Positions 22,604 through 30,515 of a stretch of DNA of 35,768 nt are shown piece by piece. Below the pieces are notes generated by a model. The model had not been told where the DNA came from. It searched no databases and saw only the letters and a program-made list of their open reading frames with translations. The DNA comes from Burkholderiales bacterium. GTDB lineage: Bacteria > Patescibacteriota > Minisyncoccia > Phycocordibacterales > UBA9973. Position numbers and translations under genes: made by a program. The first letter of the stretch is position 1; the number at the start of each line of letters is the position of its first letter. The stretch is from contig JAMPXW010000001.1 in NCBI GenBank assembly GCA_023701005.1, positions 1 to 35,768 of the forward strand. Reading direction: 5' to 3'.

Positions 22604-23669
22604 TGCTTGTTCTGTAAAAAATCTTTTTCTTTTCGATATCACTCAACAATTCCATTATAAACACAGCGACGGGAATGGCTAATACAAGGCCCCAGAATCC
22701 CCCTAATTCAAAACCTATTATAACAGCAAGTATCACAACCAGTGGAGATAATCCCACAACACTCTTGATTATCAAAGGAGAAAACAAGAATGCTTCAAAT
22801 TGATGAATAATCAAATAGGCCCCAGCCACCATAAGGGCGCTAGAAACTCCACCTGAAAGGAAAGAAAAAGAAATGGCTGGAATAACAGCAATAAGTACTC
22901 CATAAGGCACCAACTCCATAGCCCCTGCAATGAGAGCTAAAAGTAATGCATACTGAATTCCTAGAAGAGACAAAACTAAATAAGTCAAAATAGCTATGAG
23001 TATCGCCAAAAGCATTTGACCTTTCATCCACAAAGCTATCTTTCTCCTTGAACGACTCCACAAATCTACTGCATATTCTTCATATTCGATAGGAAGTATT
23101 ATTCTCAAAAAGTTCTCTATCCCCTTTTCTTGAATTGAAAGATAAAAAGAAATAAGAACAATAAGTATGACATTAAAAATGCTACCGAAAGCAACAGACA
23201 AAACTTGGAAAAATCCACCCGAAAGATTTGTGATAAATGCTTTCGAAGTAGCGAGAAGTGAAGTGAGAGAAAGACTATGAGAAAGATTGGTGACAATATC
23301 TTTCGCACCAGCAAAAGCATCATTTTTAAAATAATTTATTAATGCTGAGTCTGGAATATAAGAAGAAAGAAATACAGAAAAATTATAAACTTCTGTTATA
23401 AGCAATGGAACGAAAAGATAAAATATCAATGCCAAAAATGAAATTGAAAATATATATAAAAGAACAACTCCCAAAACTCTATCTATCTTTATCTTTTTAA
23501 AATAAGGAATAGAAGACTCGACAAAAGAAGCTATCATTATAGATGTGAGAATGACTAACACCAAATCTCTCAAAATCCAAATCAAAAAGAACCCGAGGAC
23601 TACTAAAAAGAAACGAATGAACGTTCCAGTGGTTACAGATATATGAGTGATATTAGTCTTCTCAAACAT
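22590..23669 (-). CDS. AI-2E family transporter (permease)
   Basis: 359 aa from the ATG at 23669 (MFEKTNITHISVTTGTF), fixed by the -10 six nt upstream; the frame opens 6 codons earlier. About eight TM segments in the PF01594 pattern: two pairs near the N-terminus, a central soluble part of about 100 residues, then TM helices with the LLGIQYALLLALIAGAMELVPYGVLIAVIPA block typical of the family. Members include Na/H antiporters and transporters named after AI-2 export, and the substrate cannot be told from sequence. No luxS is present in the window. It overlaps metG downstream. Confidence 0.85.
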   Translation of the reverse strand: MFEKTNITHISVTTGTFIRFFLVVLGFFLIWILRDLVLVILTSIMIASFVESSIPYFKKIKIDRVLGVVLLYIFSISFLALIFYLFVPLLITEVYNFSVFLSSYIPDSALINYFKNDAFAGAKDIVTNLSHSLSLTSLLATSKAFITNLSGGFFQVLSVAFGSIFNVILIVLISFYLSIQEKGIENFLRIILPIEYEEYAVDLWSRSRRKIALWMKGQMLLAILIAILTYLVLSLLGIQYALLLALIAGAMELVPYGVLIAVIPAISFSFLSGGVSSALMVAGAYLIIHQFEAFLFSPLIIKSVVGLSPLVVILAVIIGFELGGFWGLVLAIPVAVFIMELLSDIEKKKIFYRTSNEQK

Positions 23670-23675
23670 ATTAAT

Positions 23676-23684
23676 ATAATAACA
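23676..23684 (-). promoter_or_regulatory. Leaderless extended -10 of the AI-2E gene
   Basis: On the minus strand TGT-TATTAT-ATTAAT-ATG: hexamer exactly 6 nt before the ATG at 23669. Confidence 0.6.
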
Positions 23685-23707
23685 CAAAGATATAACTTTA
23701 AAAATAG

Positions 23708-24976
23708 CTAGAATTTTAGTATCTTAGAGAATTTTGTCTTATCCTTAAAAGGCCCAATCAATGCTAAGTTTAACTTTTCATCAGTAAAAATTTCCTTAGC
23801 AATATTTTGTATATCTTTAGCACTAACTTTCCTTATTTCATTTGCTTTTTCTTCCGAACTTTTTATTTCTTTCTTTAATAATTCTTGTCCACCATAAAAA
23901 TTGGCGATATCATCCGTGGATTCCAAAGAAAGCTTCATATTACCTATCAAAAATTCTTTAACTTTATTCAACTCTTCTTCAGAAATTTTTTCTTCTATAA
24001 GCTTTCTGCATTCTTCTAAAACTGCTTCGATAACTTCATAAATCCTTTTATTATCAACCCCGGCAGAAACCTGAAAAAATCCATGATCAGTATAAGCATC
24101 GTTGTAAGCACGCACATAATACCCTACACCCATTTCTTCTCTCAATTTTTGAAAAAGCCTAGAACTCATTCCCCCTCCTAATATTCCTCCCAACAAAGTT
24201 AAAGCTGGTGATTTCTTGGAAACTAAACCAAAACTACGCATAGCCAACACAAAATGAGTCTGATCCGTCTTTTTAAAATTAATTAAAACCTCTGGTTTAT
24301 TTTGCACTTCTTTCACTTTTAATTTCTTCATTTTCTTTCCACGAGGAATTGTTCCGAAAATTTTATTTACTTCTTTCATAACTTCTTTTTCGGAGATACT
24401 ACCTGCGACGACCAAAGTCGTAGCTTCTGGTAAATAATGTTTCTTTTTATAAGAAACAAAATCTGAACGCTTCATATTTAAAATATTTTCTTTTGACCCA
24501 GCAATATTCCAACCAGCTGGCTGATCACCATACAAAAGCTCCATCACCAAATCTTGTACATGACGATTTGGCATGTCTTCATACATATTTATTTCTTCTA
24601 TTATCACACCCTTCTCTTTTTGCATTTCCGTTTCTGGAAAAGTTGAATTCAAATATATATCTGAGACAACATCAAAAATCTGTTTAAAGTGTTTTGCATC
24701 TGACTTAGCATAATATCCTGTATATTCTTGAGCAGTAAAAGCATTGTATTGAGAACCTAAAGCATCTAATTCTTTAGAAATATCTATCGCCTTGGGCCTC
24801 TTTGTCGTGCCCTTAAAACACATGTGCTCTAAAAAATGAGACAAACCATTTATCTTTTTTGTTTCATATTTAGAACCTGCTTCAACCAATACTAAAACAG
24901 TGACCGTCGGATTGTCTTTCATGGGCACTGTAATAACTCTCAAACCATTATGTAAAACTTTTTTAGAATATTTCAT
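23708..24976 (-). CDS. M16 zinc metallopeptidase
   Basis: 422 aa, the size of bacterial PqqL/YmxG-like processing peptidases. The inverted zinc motif HFLEH is at 47-51, and the distal Glu is in VIIEEINMYEDMPNRH. The second half (from about 210, NKPEVLINFKKTDQTHFVLAMRS) is the structurally related inactive M16_C domain, with LLGGILGGGMSSRLFQKLREE, which is highly conserved. No signal peptide is seen, so it acts in the cytoplasm or is exported without one. It follows glyS by 7 nt and precedes the AI-2E permease, and is likely transcribed with glyS. Peptide turnover is the probable role. Confidence 0.93.
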   Translation of the reverse strand: MKYSKKVLHNGLRVITVPMKDNPTVTVLVLVEAGSKYETKKINGLSHFLEHMCFKGTTKRPKAIDISKELDALGSQYNAFTAQEYTGYYAKSDAKHFKQIFDVVSDIYLNSTFPETEMQKEKGVIIEEINMYEDMPNRHVQDLVMELLYGDQPAGWNIAGSKENILNMKRSDFVSYKKKHYLPEATTLVVAGSISEKEVMKEVNKIFGTIPRGKKMKKLKVKEVQNKPEVLINFKKTDQTHFVLAMRSFGLVSKKSPALTLLGGILGGGMSSRLFQKLREEMGVGYYVRAYNDAYTDHGFFQVSAGVDNKRIYEVIEAVLEECRKLIEEKISEEELNKVKEFLIGNMKLSLESTDDIANFYGGQELLKKEIKSSEEKANEIRKVSAKDIQNIAKEIFTDEKLNLALIGPFKDKTKFSKILKF

Positions 24977-24983
24977 TTATATT

Positions 24984-26294
24984 TTAACTTATCTTTTCTT
25001 GTATATAATTTTTTAAATTAGAAACTTTCACTCTTTCTTGTTTACCGGTATCTCTGTCGCGTACTGTCACTGCATCATCTGTCAAAGTGTCGAAATCTAT
25101 GACGATACAAAATGGTGTACCTATTTCATCTTGTCTGCGATACCTTTTACCTATATTTCCATTATCATCCCAAACAACTCTTCCAAATTCTGCTTTAAGT
25201 GGAGCAAAAACTTTTGTATTCGCATATTCTACAAGCTCTGGCTTATTTTTAAGTAAAGGAGAGACAGCACAAATGACTGGAGCGATAGAGGGTTTGAATT
25301 TCAAATATGATCTAGCCTCATCTCCCTCACCCTCTTCATTATAAGCAGACAAAAGTATTGTTAATAGTGCACGCCCAACCCCAAAAGTAGGTTCTATAAC
25401 ATGGGGAATTATTTTTTCTCCCTTTTCTTCATCTACATAATCAAGTTTATGATTCTTCAAATCAAAATCTGTTCTATAAGCTATACCGAAAAGTTCTTTT
25501 TGTCCAAAAGGAAATTCAAATTCAAAATCTATGGTTCTAGATGAATAATGCGCTCTATCCCCATCTCCTATCTCTATCTCATGAACTTTATTCATATCTA
25601 TTCCTACTTCTTCCATCCAATCAAGCATCTCTTCTCTCCAATATTCAAAATACTTTTCCCAATCTTCTTTTCTTACAAAATATTCTATCTCCATTTGTTC
25701 AAATTCTCGAACACGAAAAATAAAATCTCGAGGAGTTATTTCATTTCTAAAAGCTTTACCTATCTGAGCCATGCCAAAAGGAAGCTTGGGATGAAAAGCA
25801 TCCACGGTATTCTTGAAATTTACAAACATACCCTGAGCTGTCTCTGGACGTAAATAAGAAACAGCCGAAGAATCATCTGAAGCTCCCACTCTGGTCTGAA
25901 ACATCATGTTAAATTTTTTAGCTTCAATTAATTTACCACCACACGAAGCACATTTATCTTTAGATTCTAATTGATCCGTTCTAAATTTTTCTTTACATTT
26001 TTCACACTCAACCATAGGGTCTGCAAAATTTGCAACATGTCCGGCATTTTGCCAAACTTCTTGGCGCATCAAGATAGCAGCATCGATACCATACATGTCT
26101 CTGCGAGAATCAACAAATTTTTTCCACCAAGACTGTTTTATGTTATTTACCAAAGCAACACCAAAATGACCAAGATCCCAAGTACCTGCCAACCCCCCAT
26201 ATATTTCTGAACCAGAAAATACAAACCCTCTCCTTTTGCAAAGAGAAACAATCTTTTCCATTAAAATATTTTCCTTTTCTTTTTTATCTTGCAT
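24984..26294 (-). CDS. glyS: Glycyl-tRNA synthetase (dimeric, class II)
   Basis: 436 aa, alpha2-type GlyRS (the gene is often called glyQS). A class II core is seen: motif 2 FRNEITPRDFIFRVREFEQMEIEYF, and motif 3 at EPTFGVGRALLTILLSAY. A zinc-binding insert CEKCKEKF...CASCGGKL lies near 98-125. The C-terminal anticodon-binding domain runs from LKFKPSIAPVICAV to the end. It charges tRNA-Gly. A -10 hexamer TAAAAT six nt upstream supports the ATG at 26294 and a leaderless transcript, although the 643-aa gene ends only 50 nt upstream. Confidence 0.96.
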   Translation of the reverse strand: MQDKKEKENILMEKIVSLCKRRGFVFSGSEIYGGLAGTWDLGHFGVALVNNIKQSWWKKFVDSRRDMYGIDAAILMRQEVWQNAGHVANFADPMVECEKCKEKFRTDQLESKDKCASCGGKLIEAKKFNMMFQTRVGASDDSSAVSYLRPETAQGMFVNFKNTVDAFHPKLPFGMAQIGKAFRNEITPRDFIFRVREFEQMEIEYFVRKEDWEKYFEYWREEMLDWMEEVGIDMNKVHEIEIGDGDRAHYSSRTIDFEFEFPFGQKELFGIAYRTDFDLKNHKLDYVDEEKGEKIIPHVIEPTFGVGRALLTILLSAYNEEGEGDEARSYLKFKPSIAPVICAVSPLLKNKPELVEYANTKVFAPLKAEFGRVVWDDNGNIGKRYRRQDEIGTPFCIVIDFDTLTDDAVTVRDRDTGKQERVKVSNLKNYIQEKIS

Positions 26295-26300
26295 TTTTTT

Positions 26301-26306
26301 ATTTTA
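26301..26306 (-). promoter_or_regulatory. Leaderless -10 of glyS
   Basis: On the minus strand TAAAAT-AAAAAA-ATG: 6-nt gap to the start at 26294. No extended TG element. The AT-rich context lowers the weight of this one. Confidence 0.4.
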
Positions 26307-26344
26307 ATTTTTTATCTTATAAGCTACCAGCTAAAACATAAAAG

Positions 26345-28276
26345 CTATTCTACTACCCTACTACCGCTCACTGGAAATGCTGGATCATTCAACAATCGAG
26401 TATTTAAGGAAGCCTTATTAACCCTTACATCCACATTAGCAAAATCATCGTGTCCGGTCAAAATTGCATCATTTATCAAAATAGGCATCGTGCCAACTTG
26501 AGACAAAGATGGTGATAATTCTATCTGAAAAAATATCTGCTTATCAGTGCCATTTATCCCAGCACCTCTTTGTAAATTACCAATATTCCAAACGACTTCT
26601 TTGTTTGTAGCATCATAAGTCAAATCTTCACTAGCTGGAGAAAATCTATTTGTAAATCTTACCCACGATGGCAAGGTAGCACGTATCTGAGCTTTAGAAA
26701 TATTATTTGCTGTGTTGGAAAGAGACCAAACTACAGTATAAGTAGTCTTTTGTTCTACTTTCGGAGGGATAGAACCCATGTTTGCAAAAGGGCCAGAATA
26801 ATATAAAGCCTTGGTCAAAAGTCCAACATCTGAAATTATTTTTATTTCTTTAGATTCACCAGCTGTTAGGGCAGTAGAAACACCTCCAGCACCTTCTTGC
26901 CTACCTGTCACAGATATATCTATTTTTATAGAAGGCGAAGATATCATTCCATTAAGAGAAGAAAATAAAGAGAGCGGAGAAAACAAAAATCCCAAAGAGC
27001 CTGATTCTCCTGGCTCTACTTCTACAAATTTATTTAAAGAATTCTTGTCCCAAATTATTACATCCTGTGAAGAATCATAAAATCCTTGTTCCGATTTTAT
27101 CGTCTTTCGATTAACAGCATTACCAGAAATTTTTGCACGAATTTGTAGATCTGTTATTTTTGTTTCCAAATTATTTTTCCATTGTATTTGACCCTGAATA
27201 GCTGTTTTTGTGTCTACTGCATATTCTCTTTGAGAAACACCATTTATGAGCAAATTTGCTTCTACTGAAGATTTCTTTATCGCAACAATATGCTCTAAAG
27301 AATTAAAGACAGTGCCTATCGCAGATTTATCTCCTTCCAATTGGGAACCAGTCCAAGCACGAAATACTTTTTCTTCACCATCAAAAACGTCCACCATTTT
27401 ACCTACAATAGAAATATTTCTTTCTGCTCCTGCTGCTAAATCACCCAAGTTCCAAATATTATCACCCAATGAAGGTGACGGATTCGATTTTACAAACTGA
27501 AAACCTATAGGGTAATCAACTTTCAAAAGCATTCTCGAAACTGGTTTCGTAGAATTTAATACTGCCTTTACATCGAGAGTAATATCTTGGTTTGAACTCA
27601 TTTCATTAGGGGCAGAGATGGAAAGATTTATCGGAGTAGAACTTATAGAAACTTCATACGTTTTATCTTTTACGAAAATTGCGTTAGACCCCTCTACTCT
27701 GTATTCGAGAGAGGCTTTTATTGGCAAAATACTTCCTTGTTCTCCAAACAAAACCAATTTAACATTTTCATTTTTTATTCCACCAGCAGGAATTGTTCCC
27801 AAAGATATACGCAAATGTTCATTATCATTAGATAAAGTAGATCGTGAACTTTTCGGATATTCAATAACTAAATCGACTAAATCTAAAGCGGAATTATTTC
27901 TATTTACTATCTCTAACAACAAAGGGTACTCTTCTCCCCCAGCAGTAAATGCGTTACTCAAAATAGAAATATCGATGTTGTCGTTTGAGACACTATTACT
28001 ATTTGCAAAAAAAGTATAAGCCGCATAGCCCAACGCTAAAACAAAAAATACTATTGAAAATATAAAAAATTTTTTAAACATGGAAGTTTTCATATAAAAA
28101 TTATCTTTAACTTCATCATTTATTTCTTCTTTTTTCTCCCAAGAATCTCTAATCTCTTGCTGTTTAAAATGAGGGAAGCTATCTCTGTGCTCTATCTTTA
28201 CTTGATAATCTTTATTAAAAAGCTTATTTTTTAATTCTTCCAATCTATTTAATTTCTCTCTATCACGAGGCAACAT
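26345..28276 (-). CDS. Membrane-anchored protein with Ig/DUF11-like repeats
   Basis: 643 aa. A charged cytoplasmic N-terminus of about 70 residues (LPRDREKLNRLEELKNKLF...) precedes one TM segment (about 70-90, FFIFSIVFFVLALGYAAYTFF). The rest is outside the membrane: four or more beta-sandwich domains with phrases such as YPLLLEIVNRNNSALDLVDL, LDVKAVLNSTKPVSRMLLKVDYPIGF and NSPASEDLTYDATNKEVVWNIGNL. The repeated 'GFQFV...NIWNLGDLAAG' pattern resembles DUF11/CARDB-type conserved repeats. No enzyme motif is seen, so the role is likely structural at the envelope. It lies between recO and glyS and has its own leaderless promoter. Confidence 0.75.
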   Translation of the reverse strand: MLPRDREKLNRLEELKNKLFNKDYQVKIEHRDSFPHFKQQEIRDSWEKKEEINDEVKDNFYMKTSMFKKFFIFSIVFFVLALGYAAYTFFANSNSVSNDNIDISILSNAFTAGGEEYPLLLEIVNRNNSALDLVDLVIEYPKSSRSTLSNDNEHLRISLGTIPAGGIKNENVKLVLFGEQGSILPIKASLEYRVEGSNAIFVKDKTYEVSISSTPINLSISAPNEMSSNQDITLDVKAVLNSTKPVSRMLLKVDYPIGFQFVKSNPSPSLGDNIWNLGDLAAGAERNISIVGKMVDVFDGEEKVFRAWTGSQLEGDKSAIGTVFNSLEHIVAIKKSSVEANLLINGVSQREYAVDTKTAIQGQIQWKNNLETKITDLQIRAKISGNAVNRKTIKSEQGFYDSSQDVIIWDKNSLNKFVEVEPGESGSLGFLFSPLSLFSSLNGMISSPSIKIDISVTGRQEGAGGVSTALTAGESKEIKIISDVGLLTKALYYSGPFANMGSIPPKVEQKTTYTVVWSLSNTANNISKAQIRATLPSWVRFTNRFSPASEDLTYDATNKEVVWNIGNLQRGAGINGTDKQIFFQIELSPSLSQVGTMPILINDAILTGHDDFANVDVRVNKASLNTRLLNDPAFPVSGSRVVE

Positions 28277-28282
28277 TATTTA

Positions 28283-28291
28283 ATTGTACCA
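28283..28291 (-). promoter_or_regulatory. Leaderless extended -10 of the Ig-repeat gene
   Basis: On the minus strand TGG-TACAAT-TAAATA-ATG, the clearest example of the 6-nt arrangement in this window. Confidence 0.7.
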
Positions 28292-28295
28292 TATT

Positions 28296-28874
28296 TTATA
28301 AATGTGTCTCTTTTAGGGCTTTGTTTATTTGATCCAATATTTTTGTTCTATTTTTAGAAGCTCTGTATACCAAATCACCTTCAAAGGGCGACCTGATCAA
28401 ATCTTTCAAGACATCACTGCTCCCTATGTAGCCTAAATTATTTAAAATGCGTAAAACTATCACGACTTCGACATTGCGAGATTCTTCTTCAGTCTTGGAT
28501 TTTTCTAAAACATGCAAGCCATCTATCAAATCAACAAACAATTCTTTGTTTGGATCTTCCCCTGCCAATAACCTTTTTAATAATCTAGAAATATTTACAA
28601 AAACTTTCAAAGTTTCTACCCTATGCAAATCTTCTAATTTATTTGTTTTGGAGGCACTCGTTATTCTCCAAAAATCTTTACCCTTAACAAAATCGATTTT
28701 TACATATGAAAAATCTTGTAAAACAAAACGTAACTTTGAAGACATTTTGCGTACACCTTGAGCTGAGGCATATATCATTCCCAAATCACGAGTAAAAACA
28801 GAATAATACTTTCCAGTTTCTCCATAATTTCTACTTCCCAATATTATTCCCTCTGTGTGATATATATGATGCAT
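28296..28874 (-). CDS. recO: DNA repair protein RecO
   Basis: 192 aa, shorter than the ~240-aa family norm. The N-terminal OB fold is plain: HTEGIILGSRNYGETGKYYSVFTRDLGMIYASAQGVRKMSSKLRFVLQDFSYVKIDFVKGKD (read in parts). The helical C-terminal domain is reduced and has no zinc-finger cysteines. RecO loads RecA onto SSB-coated DNA with RecR, and ssb and recA lie about 10 kb away in the same window. It starts 5 nt after the 2H gene, so the two are probably co-transcribed. Confidence 0.88.
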   Translation of the reverse strand: MHHIYHTEGIILGSRNYGETGKYYSVFTRDLGMIYASAQGVRKMSSKLRFVLQDFSYVKIDFVKGKDFWRITSASKTNKLEDLHRVETLKVFVNISRLLKRLLAGEDPNKELFVDLIDGLHVLEKSKTEEESRNVEVVIVLRILNNLGYIGSSDVLKDLIRSPFEGDLVYRASKNRTKILDQINKALKETHL

Positions 28875-28879
28875 TTAAA

Positions 28880-29383
28880 TTAAAGTAAAAAACCTATTGG
28901 GTTTGATATGGGTTTTGTTAAATTTTTAATATCATCTAAATCAGTTAAAAATATACCTAACTTATTAGCTAATTTATAAAGAGTGACATGTGTAGGAGGA
29001 TATTCTATGTTTAATCCATATTTTTCATTAATTAAATCAAAAAACTTATTAAGGTTAGGAACATTACACATAACAACAATAGTTTTTTTATCCTCTTTTT
29101 CTACAAACTTAAACTCATTAGTATATAATACTGGACCAATTTCATTATTAGATGAAAATTCACAAAAATCTTTAATTATTTTATCTTTAAAATCAGAAAT
29201 ATTAACAACGTGTTTTTCTATAATTTTACCTATGCAAACTAAGCTCACATGCAAAAAGTCATTCAAAAATAAATCATTGCCTTCAAAATTTATTTTATTA
29301 GGAAGATTATTGAAAGAAACCAAAAGTGATATTGTCTCATGACCAAAAACAAATTTTCCTCCACAAATTAATTCTCTATCCAT
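28880..29383 (-). CDS. 2H phosphoesterase-like protein
   Basis: 167 aa. Two H-x-S/T signatures are spaced as in the 2H superfamily (LigT, CPDase, AKAP7-like): FLHVSLVCIG (His45, Ser47) and PPTHVTLYKL (His132, Thr134). Known members hydrolyse 2',3'-cyclic or 2'-5' phosphodiester bonds in RNA ends or nucleotides. The sequence is divergent, and I do not claim a substrate. It follows an HD-domain gene by 11 nt and precedes recO by 5 nt. Together with the two HD genes and ileS it forms a compact run of putative phosphate-processing enzymes. Confidence 0.7.
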   Translation of the reverse strand: MDRELICGGKFVFGHETISLLVSFNNLPNKINFEGNDLFLNDFLHVSLVCIGKIIEKHVVNISDFKDKIIKDFCEFSSNNEIGPVLYTNEFKFVEKEDKKTIVVMCNVPNLNKFFDLINEKYGLNIEYPPTHVTLYKLANKLGIFLTDLDDIKNLTKPISNPIGFLL

Positions 29384-29394
29384 AATTTAATTTA

Positions 29395-29955
29395 TTATTT
29401 TTTTAATTCTTCTAGAATTTTTAAAATTACCTCATACTGAGAAGTAAGTTCTTTCTTGACTATATCAAGACTAAGGGCATTCCATTTTTCTTCTACCTTT
29501 TCTGTAAATAAATTCACCATTTCCTCAAAAGACATATCTCTTCCATATTTAGATTGCATTATAAATCCTTTTAGAGAAATAAATCTATAACAATCTGCAT
29601 TACAACAAATCTCCGATTCTAAAGAATAAAATTTATCTACTCCATGATGCTCTAAAATACAATGCCGAATATTTTCTTTTATTTTTTCATCAAAAGAATA
29701 TTTTTCTAACAATTCATTTGCCAAATCAAGAGACATCTGAACATGTTCCCCTCTTCGGCCCTCTTTCAGTGCACGACCTAAAGCACAATCCATCAACAAA
29801 GTACCTGATTCAACAACATCGATATTTGCACCTAATTTTTTTGCAATTTCTTTTCCCTTCTCAGTGGATAAATTAAGTATAGGAATTGGCGGAGTATAAT
29901 TTTTTTCCGTTTCCTTATATGCTAATTTTCTTGCTTCAATCAAAAAATCTTCCAT
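29395..29955 (-). CDS. HD-like phosphohydrolase (degenerate first motif)
   Basis: 186 aa from the ATG at 29955 (MEDFLIEARKLAYKE), 5 nt after the stop of the upstream HD gene; an upstream in-frame start at 29994 would need a 34-nt overlap. HD-type features in order: LLMDCALGRALKEG (Asp56, where HD proteins have His-Asp), GEHVQMSLDLAN (His71), HCILEHHG (His98, His103/104) and CNADCYRFIS (Asp121). Missing the first His-Asp dyad suggests altered metal binding or lost activity. C-terminal helices follow. HD proteins commonly act on nucleotides or nucleic-acid phosphates. The substrate is unknown. Confidence 0.6.
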   Translation of the reverse strand: MEDFLIEARKLAYKETEKNYTPPIPILNLSTEKGKEIAKKLGANIDVVESGTLLMDCALGRALKEGRRGEHVQMSLDLANELLEKYSFDEKIKENIRHCILEHHGVDKFYSLESEICCNADCYRFISLKGFIMQSKYGRDMSFEEMVNLFTEKVEEKWNALSLDIVKKELTSQYEVILKILEELKK

Positions 29956-29960
29956 ATATT

Positions 29961-30497
29961 TTAATTCATTATTTTTTCTAATTCTTTTGACCATTTCTCA
30001 TAATTTTCTCTCGCAAATTTTCTATGTTCTTCTGAACTAACACGATTAAACATCCAATCCAACTTATCTTTAACTTTTTTATACCCTTCAGTTTTAGCTC
30101 TTTCTTCAACGAAATGTTGAGCATTTGTTTCAAAATAACTTATTGAATCTGCATCCATTAATGCATTTTGTTCCATATCACCACCAACTTCGTGTTTACT
30201 AATTAAGTGCCTTACTTTATTTATAGTTTCTATGTCAGCTCCATTCTTTTGTAAAAATTCTGCCATGATTTCTGCTCCTTCTTCAGAATGACGTTCTAAT
30301 ATATCTGGATTCAGATAATCTCTTTCCTTTTCTCCCTTAATGGCTCTTTCTATATCGTGAGCATAAGCAGCGATTTTATGAGCTTCTGTCGCGCTAGGTA
30401 GTAGTTGCTCAATCCAATATACCGCTCTTTCAAAATGAGTTTTCTTGCCCTTAAAAGAGGTATCAACATACTCAACCACTTTTTCATATAAAGTCAT
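29961..30497 (-). CDS. HD domain phosphohydrolase
   Basis: 178 aa. Complete HD pattern: THFERAVYWIE (His21), AAYAHDIERAI (His47-Asp48), ERHSEEGAEIMAEFL (His70), RHLISKHEVGG (His97 or His102) and LMDADSISYF (Asp115 or Asp117). This is the metal-binding set of HD-superfamily enzymes, which hydrolyse phosphomonoester, nucleotide or cyclic-nucleotide substrates; the particular target is not evident. The start is fixed by a leaderless -10 (TATAAT six nt upstream). It lies 18 nt after ileS and just before the second, degenerate HD gene. Confidence 0.75.
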   Translation of the reverse strand: MTLYEKVVEYVDTSFKGKKTHFERAVYWIEQLLPSATEAHKIAAYAHDIERAIKGEKERDYLNPDILERHSEEGAEIMAEFLQKNGADIETINKVRHLISKHEVGGDMEQNALMDADSISYFETNAQHFVEERAKTEGYKKVKDKLDWMFNRVSSEEHRKFARENYEKWSKELEKIMN

Positions 30498-30503
30498 AAT
30501 TTA

Positions 30504-30509
30504 ATTATA
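30504..30509 (-). promoter_or_regulatory. Leaderless -10 of the HD gene
   Basis: On the minus strand TATAAT-TAAATT-ATG, a consensus hexamer exactly 6 nt before the start at 30497. It would allow the HD/HD/2H/recO genes to be transcribed apart from ileS. Confidence 0.65.
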
Positions 30510-30515
30510 CTATAT

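Noticed and set aside
22590-23669. Naming the AI-2E permease as an autoinducer-2 exporter (tqsA)
   Set aside because: The family has several substrates and no quorum-sensing genes are in the window; only the family name is supported.
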